Shown here piece after piece: positions 59,127 to 64,000 of a stretch of 64,000 bases of DNA (position 1 is the stretch's first letter; the number at the start of each line of letters is the position of its first letter). The stretch lies in assembly GCA_000467715.1 (NCBI GenBank), contig AJFK01000597.1:62001-126000 (forward strand), in the 5' to 3' direction. A program made the translations under genes and the position numbers. A model generated the notes under the pieces. That model saw nothing but the letters and a program-made list of their open reading frames with translations, had not been told where the DNA came from and made no database searches. Source of the stretch: Hysterium pulicare CBS 123377. Its lineage: Eukaryota > Ascomycota > Dothideomycetes > Hysteriales > Hysteriaceae.

Positions 59127-60872
59127 CTAATGTTCCATTACACGCCAGCCTTCCTTAACAAGAGTTTTGATGAAGAATAGAGCACCTAAAAGGACTCCGG
59201 TTGCACTGAGACCGATCGCAGCGTAGTATGCGTTCCGGATTTGCGATGCCTTATTACTAGGATCGTGCGGCGCATAGACTTCCACGGTGCCTGCGATACC
59301 AAGAGCGAGAGAAATAGAGTAGTTGACGACCGTATTAACGAGAGAAGCTGCAAGTCCTTGATGCTCGCGAGGCATGTGATTGGAAAGAATGACAGTTGCT
59401 GCAGGGAAAGACATGTCCATACCAAACGGCATGATCAAGATACTGACGAACATCTGCGCCCAGTAGGCTTGGTGGGGTGGCTGAGTTCCTGCGATGATGA
59501 TACCGACACAGAAGGCCAGCATAGAGATCATCATGACGAAGCTTACTGGAGTATGAGTGAGTAGAAACCCGGTCATACCGGCGGCGATAAGTCCAGCAAT
59601 GACGGCAGGACTGAATTGCGCCGAGACAGAGAGCGGAGTATCCCCATTTACTGTTTCGAGCCATCGCCAGCTGTAGAAGACCCATATACCAAAGCTGCCC
59701 CAGCCAACACCAACCAGAGCAAGAACGAAACCGACGGTGCTGTTCAAAGCATGCATCGGAAGAAGCGGATTTGTGGCACGGACTTCAACCCATCCAAATG
59801 CACCCAAGCACATCAACCCCATGATGAGGATGAAGAAGACGTGAGGGGTACCCCAGCCGTCTAGTGGAGCATTGTTGAAAGCAACGTTGACCATCACGAG
59901 CCCAGCGATGACGAGAAAAGTACCCGTCCAGTCCATTTTTGGTCTAACAGCCGGACGTTCATCGAGTGCTTTCGGAATGACAAGCAATGCGAACACACTC
60001 AAACCGAAGCAAGTGATACCGAAAGACCAGAATGCCCAAGGCCACCAAGCCAGCTGCGCGAAAAGACTTCCGAAGGTTGCACCGATGACAAATCCTAGGG
60101 GGGCACATGCGCCAAAGATGCTGAACACGATGTTTTTTCTCAGGCCGGGAGCGTAGGTACGGCCAAAAAGGGCGAGGGCATTGGGCATCAGAATAGCTGG
60201 ACCAATTCCTTGCATGGAGCGGCAGAAGTCAAAGAAGATTTGGCGTCCCGGATAAACACTGAAGCCTGCGAAACAGCTCCAGACACCGAACCAGGCATAA
60301 CCAAAGACGAAAACGCGTTTGTGGCCGAGGATGTCTCCAATTCGGCCAGATATCATGATGAAAGTGCCAACGGTCAAACTGTAGGCGGCAATGAACCAAG
60401 ATGTCTGACCAGGATTCAGATCTCCGAAGTCTTTGGCAATGATATCGAGGGGTGCAAGTGCTTGACCTAAAGCAGCTTGAGTCATGAGATGAGAGACAGC
60501 GCAGACGCCAACAAAGAGGATCTCTCGCGATTTACTGATATCGATGAGTTTCGAAGGCGTTTCCATAGGTTCAGGTGGCGCTCCTATTGCTTCTTGGTTG
60601 TAGAATTCGAATGGCTCGTATTCTCTCGCGTGATTGTTCAGTATATAGCTTGTCGATTTATGTTGTCTGTACGCAGCAGGCAGATCTGGCACTGATTCAT
60701 TGTACACACTCTCGGCTGCAATTGAATCAACCATCGACTGGAGAGATATGTGTCGTGATTTGTAGACGGAGCTTGGCTTTTGATTTATGGACGCATTGTC
60801 TGGGGTAGAGGTGCTTATTTTCACTGGGTTGTTTTTATGGTAATCCATATCGTTGTCCACGTTGTTGTTCAT
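59127..60872 (-). CDS. MFS transporter, DHA2 / ATR1-like
   Basis: Intronless, 581 residues. A long cytosolic N-terminus (about 115 residues) is followed by fourteen predicted TM helices, as in the DHA2 drug:H+ antiporter family. Motif A is seen as GRIGDILGHKRVFVFGY, motif C-like GACAPLGFVIGATFGSLFAQ, and NPGQTSWFIAAYSLTVGTF in helix 2. Close relatives by motif are fungal aminotriazole/borate resistance pumps (Atr1-like). It probably exports small organic or borate compounds at the plasma membrane. No cluster partners nearby suggest a specific metabolite. Confidence 0.88.
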   Translation of the reverse strand: MNNNVDNDMDYHKNNPVKISTSTPDNASINQKPSSVYKSRHISLQSMVDSIAAESVYNESVPDLPAAYRQHKSTSYILNNHAREYEPFEFYNQEAIGAPPEPMETPSKLIDISKSREILFVGVCAVSHLMTQAALGQALAPLDIIAKDFGDLNPGQTSWFIAAYSLTVGTFIMISGRIGDILGHKRVFVFGYAWFGVWSCFAGFSVYPGRQIFFDFCRSMQGIGPAILMPNALALFGRTYAPGLRKNIVFSIFGACAPLGFVIGATFGSLFAQLAWWPWAFWSFGITCFGLSVFALLVIPKALDERPAVRPKMDWTGTFLVIAGLVMVNVAFNNAPLDGWGTPHVFFILIMGLMCLGAFGWVEVRATNPLLPMHALNSTVGFVLALVGVGWGSFGIWVFYSWRWLETVNGDTPLSVSAQFSPAVIAGLIAAGMTGFLLTHTPVSFVMMISMLAFCVGIIIAGTQPPHQAYWAQMFVSILIMPFGMDMSFPAATVILSNHMPREHQGLAASLVNTVVNYSISLALGIAGTVEVYAPHDPSNKASQIRNAYYAAIGLSATGVLLGALFFIKTLVKEGWRVMEH

Positions 60873-63861
60873 GACGGGTCAAAAGTTTGGGGATTTAACC
60901 CAGTACAATATGTGAAAAGGATGACTAGTATTGAAATAGCTCAGAATGAGAAATAGAGAGACTGTAAGTAAGAATCGATGAAACCAGAAATTGTCCCTCA
61001 AATGTCATGCTGCAACCAGCAGCATTCTGGGAGATGGCGCAGGAGAGTGACGACGCAAATGTTTTGTACCTACCAGTTCCTCCTTTAGCAGCATCGTAAT
61101 TTCAAGTATTCATGTTGATTAGACGAGTGCCGATGAGTCGGGATGCGGTAAACCGTCATCCTAAGCCTGCCGGAGCTGTGTTGGAGAGCCGGAAATATGC
61201 AAGCCACAGTATTTGGCCAGCATAACCAAGTAGTATCGACAAGCTGTGATAGGTAGAGCGGGAGGGCTAGCAGCATGATTGAATCGGCTGTCCAACTATT
61301 AAAGGAATCAGTTAAGCAATCGCTGTCAGATTGTTTGGTGATCCCCGCGTGGCGTCTTCCAAGGTTCGCTTCGCCGTCGAAGGTTGACAGAAGGGCCGGA
61401 TGGTAGAAATAGCTCCAGACATCATTTCCTTAGACGGAAATGATCGTGAGTGTCCGATAGCAAGATGCCGCTGGATGCGAGCATGAGACTGCAGTTTTCC
61501 CTGTGTAAAGCACGATTTGCGGTAGAGGGCGCCCAGCAAGATGGAGACGGCGAGATCAGAAGAAGCTGTTCTGGCGTTGGGAACTGACCGAGACATTCAC
61601 CGGCAGAAACTCGCCTACCTTATGTCGGACATGTACCTTTTAAGCAGCATCGGGGCCGAATCAGGATCATCAAGTACGACACAGCATATTCTCCGCCTGC
61701 TGGGGATTGGAGGAGGAGGTCGTCCTGCTGCTGTGTAAAACATGTGGCCCGGTGGACAACCACTTGTCGCACCACGCAAGGTCCAGAGGGTGGCCCTCGT
61801 ACAATCGACGGTGTAGCGGCTCCCAGATCTTCAATTTCTTCACATGCAGAATAGGTACCACTGTAACTTCAGAATCCATTTTCGTCTCTTACATCATTTC
61901 CTTGTTTCTATCTCGGCATAAAATTGTCTCCCTCACCCATATCCAGACCACCACTCCACCGAGACATGAACAAGCTCACTCATCCGATCTTTGTACCATA
62001 CACTGCCTCCAGGATACGCGTTCGAGGCTGAAATGTCGGAATGACGGCACCAACATTACGCCGTGTTCGACTGAGATCACGGTGACCGGTGGGAATACAT
62101 GCCAACTATCACGAAGTATCGGTTTCTGGAGACCTAACGCTGACGATTTAGGCGTCCCGCACCGCCGCCCAATGTTACAGATCATTGAACGCACGCCGTT
62201 TCTACGGCTGGCATTGTAGACAATCTGACGTAGCAACGCTGTAGATTGACCGCATGCCACGAACGATACCTACTGATGCGACACCTCTGGCTGCTGTGCT
62301 ACCGGCAGAGGTGGTCAGGTACAGAACATGCACAGCTCAACAGTTAACGGTCCACGGACTGCATCTTTTTCTTTGTCGTGTCATTCTTTCTCTTCAACTA
62401 GGAGTCTTGCAGCTTGCACTCATTCTACACTTTGCCTCAAGGCGTGATGTCTAACCGTATTCGGATCCCCATATCCCTTTATACGAGCACGGCTGACCTG
62501 CACCAAAATTGCAGTGACTTGTTTACTTGAAACCTCAAGGTCCTCTTCCAGATTTAGCATGTCAGGTTAATCTAACCAGTCCTCATATCACCTGCTTCCC
62601 TTTACTGCACTCACTTTCAGCCTTGCGATATCCATCGATTGCAAGCCAGACGCTCGAAGGCTGGTTCCGGCTGAGCGAACCCGCTCGAACACATCTTTCA
62701 GTCTCCAGATTTTAGGACAGACCTTTATCGTCTGAAACTTTCAAAAAGAGTTACAAGCAATATCGTTTCCGTGCCGAATTGATTCATTTCATATGCTCGA
62801 AACCGACAATCAATCGCACCGAAAGGATACTCATGGCTGGATTTGATCTACTACCTACATTGCATATCGGTTTCGATCATTCGGCTTGAATTCAAACCAT
62901 TCTTCTTCCATGATTCGTTTATTCCGCCGCCAGTTACGGCAGCTATCCAGAGGTTCCTATTCTTAATGAGCGGATGCCATGTGTTTTTTCTTCGAATACC
63001 AGCGAACTCGCAAGCGACGAATCTAGAATTGTCTTCGAATTGGGTTATAGACGGCATTTATCAAACGAACGATTTCTCTAGCGTGCGATCGAAGGCACTC
63101 GTTTTAGTAGTCCAGCTCTCAATCTCTATGAGTGGACATTCGAGAACGAACTTTGTGTTGGCAGGGGTTAATTCCATCGCTTCCTTTGTTTAATCCGTGA
63201 AAACTAACGACAGGATTTACATGAACATCTAGACCAAGTTTCAGTCTCGGCGAGTCCATTGTTCTTTAGTTCCCTATTGCTAGTGCTCTTCTCCGCTAAA
63301 TGCTGAAATGCGGGAAGCAGTTTCGGCTATAGTTAGGAAGGGCGTAGACATTCTCTTTAAAGTCATTATTTCCGGGCCGACGTCGGCATCAGAGGTAGAG
63401 CTCACTAGCATCGTTTCCGATATCGGCCAACATCCAAATGCTTCTGTTGAAAGATAGGAGGCCCTTCTTGGAAAGCTTGAGATAAAGCTACCGCATGTCA
63501 AAAGAAGCGGATCAAAAGCCATCAAAGCATAAACGGCTCGACCCAACGAGATGGTACGCGGATCGATCAAACCATCGGAAATCTGAGGGTCCAATGACGA
63601 GCATTGCATTGCACATCCGTCATGGCATAAACCACTGACGTTCAAGCATCTGTCTAACAAGCTGGGGAAATCCTTACGACCTTCCTGATTAGGAATGGGA
63701 CCCGAGTACGGCGTAATCATTTATTTACTTTATCATCGAGCTGCTTGATCTGGCGTTGCAGGAGGAGAGTAAGCATAATGAATAAATATCAGTGGAGTGC
63801 TGCGTAGGTTTGCGTGGCGACTTAAAACTCAACTGACAACAGTCGACTTTGCAAGTACGAA
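60873..63861. other. 3-kb region without a convincing gene
   Basis: Short ORFs on both strands. Minus 63280-63720 (146 codons) and an overlapping plus-strand frame near 63321-63460 (EMREAVSAIVRKGVDILFKV) both look weakly coding; one may be a decayed gene. Neither has a domain I recognise. Confidence 0.35.
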
Positions 63862-64000
63862 ATGTCCTCGGTGAAAGTAACCACAGGAGAAGCAGACTTC
63901 CACGTCGCTGCAGCAGGAAAGCCATGCAAGACATGGTATAAAATCTTCGGAGACCTGAAATCTGGGACTCGTCCTCTCATCGCCTTGCACGGCGGACCGG
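63862..64000 (+). CDS. Proline-iminopeptidase-like alpha/beta hydrolase, 5' part
   Basis: Starts at ATG 63862 and runs off the right edge (46 codons visible). It reads MSSVKVTTGEADFHVAAAGK, CKTWYKIFGDLKSG, RPLIALHGGP. The strand ending in L-H-G-G-P is the oxyanion-hole motif of family S33 prolyl aminopeptidases and related fungal amidases; the catalytic Ser, Asp and His lie outside the window. No signal peptide. The family call is firm at superfamily level, less so for substrate. Confidence 0.75.
   Translation, partial: MSSVKVTTGEADFHVAAAGKPCKTWYKIFGDLKSGTRPLIALHGGP

Overview
The window looks like nuclear DNA of a filamentous ascomycete (Pezizomycotina; I would guess Leotiomycetes). Most genes carry short 46-100 nt introns with GTATGT/GTAAGT donors and pyrimidine-rich acceptors. 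The families are typical of that group: HET domain, ankyrin/STAND relics, sterol-glucosyltransferase-like GT1, GDE1, a PPPDE-thioredoxin-PUL protein, NCS1 permease and a GDA1-type GDPase. Genus and species cannot be read from the sequence. All exon structures below were worked out by eye from splice signals, reading phase and family resemblance.

Layout. 1-10.4 kb: the 3' part of a membrane protein gene, then a minus-strand run of a GT1 glycosyltransferase with a decayed C-terminal tail, a secreted protein, an EthD-like protein and a membrane-anchored kelch protein. 11.6-18.6 kb: a serine-rich single-TM gene stopped by one in-frame TGA, an ankyrin gene whose typical fungal NLR N-terminus lies out of frame, a GDE1-type SPX-ankyrin-GDPD gene with a predicted 4-nt microexon and two frame problems, and a 60-residue cysteine-rich secreted protein. 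18.6-23.1 kb is gene-poor. 23.1-29.6 kb: a small secreted protein, a HET gene and a broken STAND/ankyrin gene. 30.2-41.1 kb: housekeeping-like genes (PPPDE-Trx-PUL, EF-hand protein, GDPase, NCS1 permease), with a 9-unit hairpin minisatellite before the EF-hand gene.

The most unusual part is 41.2-53.3 kb. It holds a minus-strand tandem array of at least eleven related small genes: eight intact, one with a single frameshift, two decayed. Every copy where both exons can be read has one phase-1 intron at the same place, just before a block like N-[LVIM]-x-F-L-[IV]-K, and ends near G-L-R-D-A-V-E. I do not recognise the family. A CMT1/CAP59-type mannosyltransferase gene with one nonsense codon and a 355-bp TA-flanked MITE sit inside the array. 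A duplicated copy of the MITE's flank 6.3 kb away preserves the empty insertion site.

54-64 kb: an eIF4E-family gene, a NOPCHAP1-like gene, an OBAP (DUF1264) gene, a DHA2-type MFS transporter, a 3-kb stretch without convincing genes, and the start of a proline-iminopeptidase-like gene at the right edge. The picture is conserved single-copy genes interspersed with fast-changing fungal families that show clear birth and death of copies.
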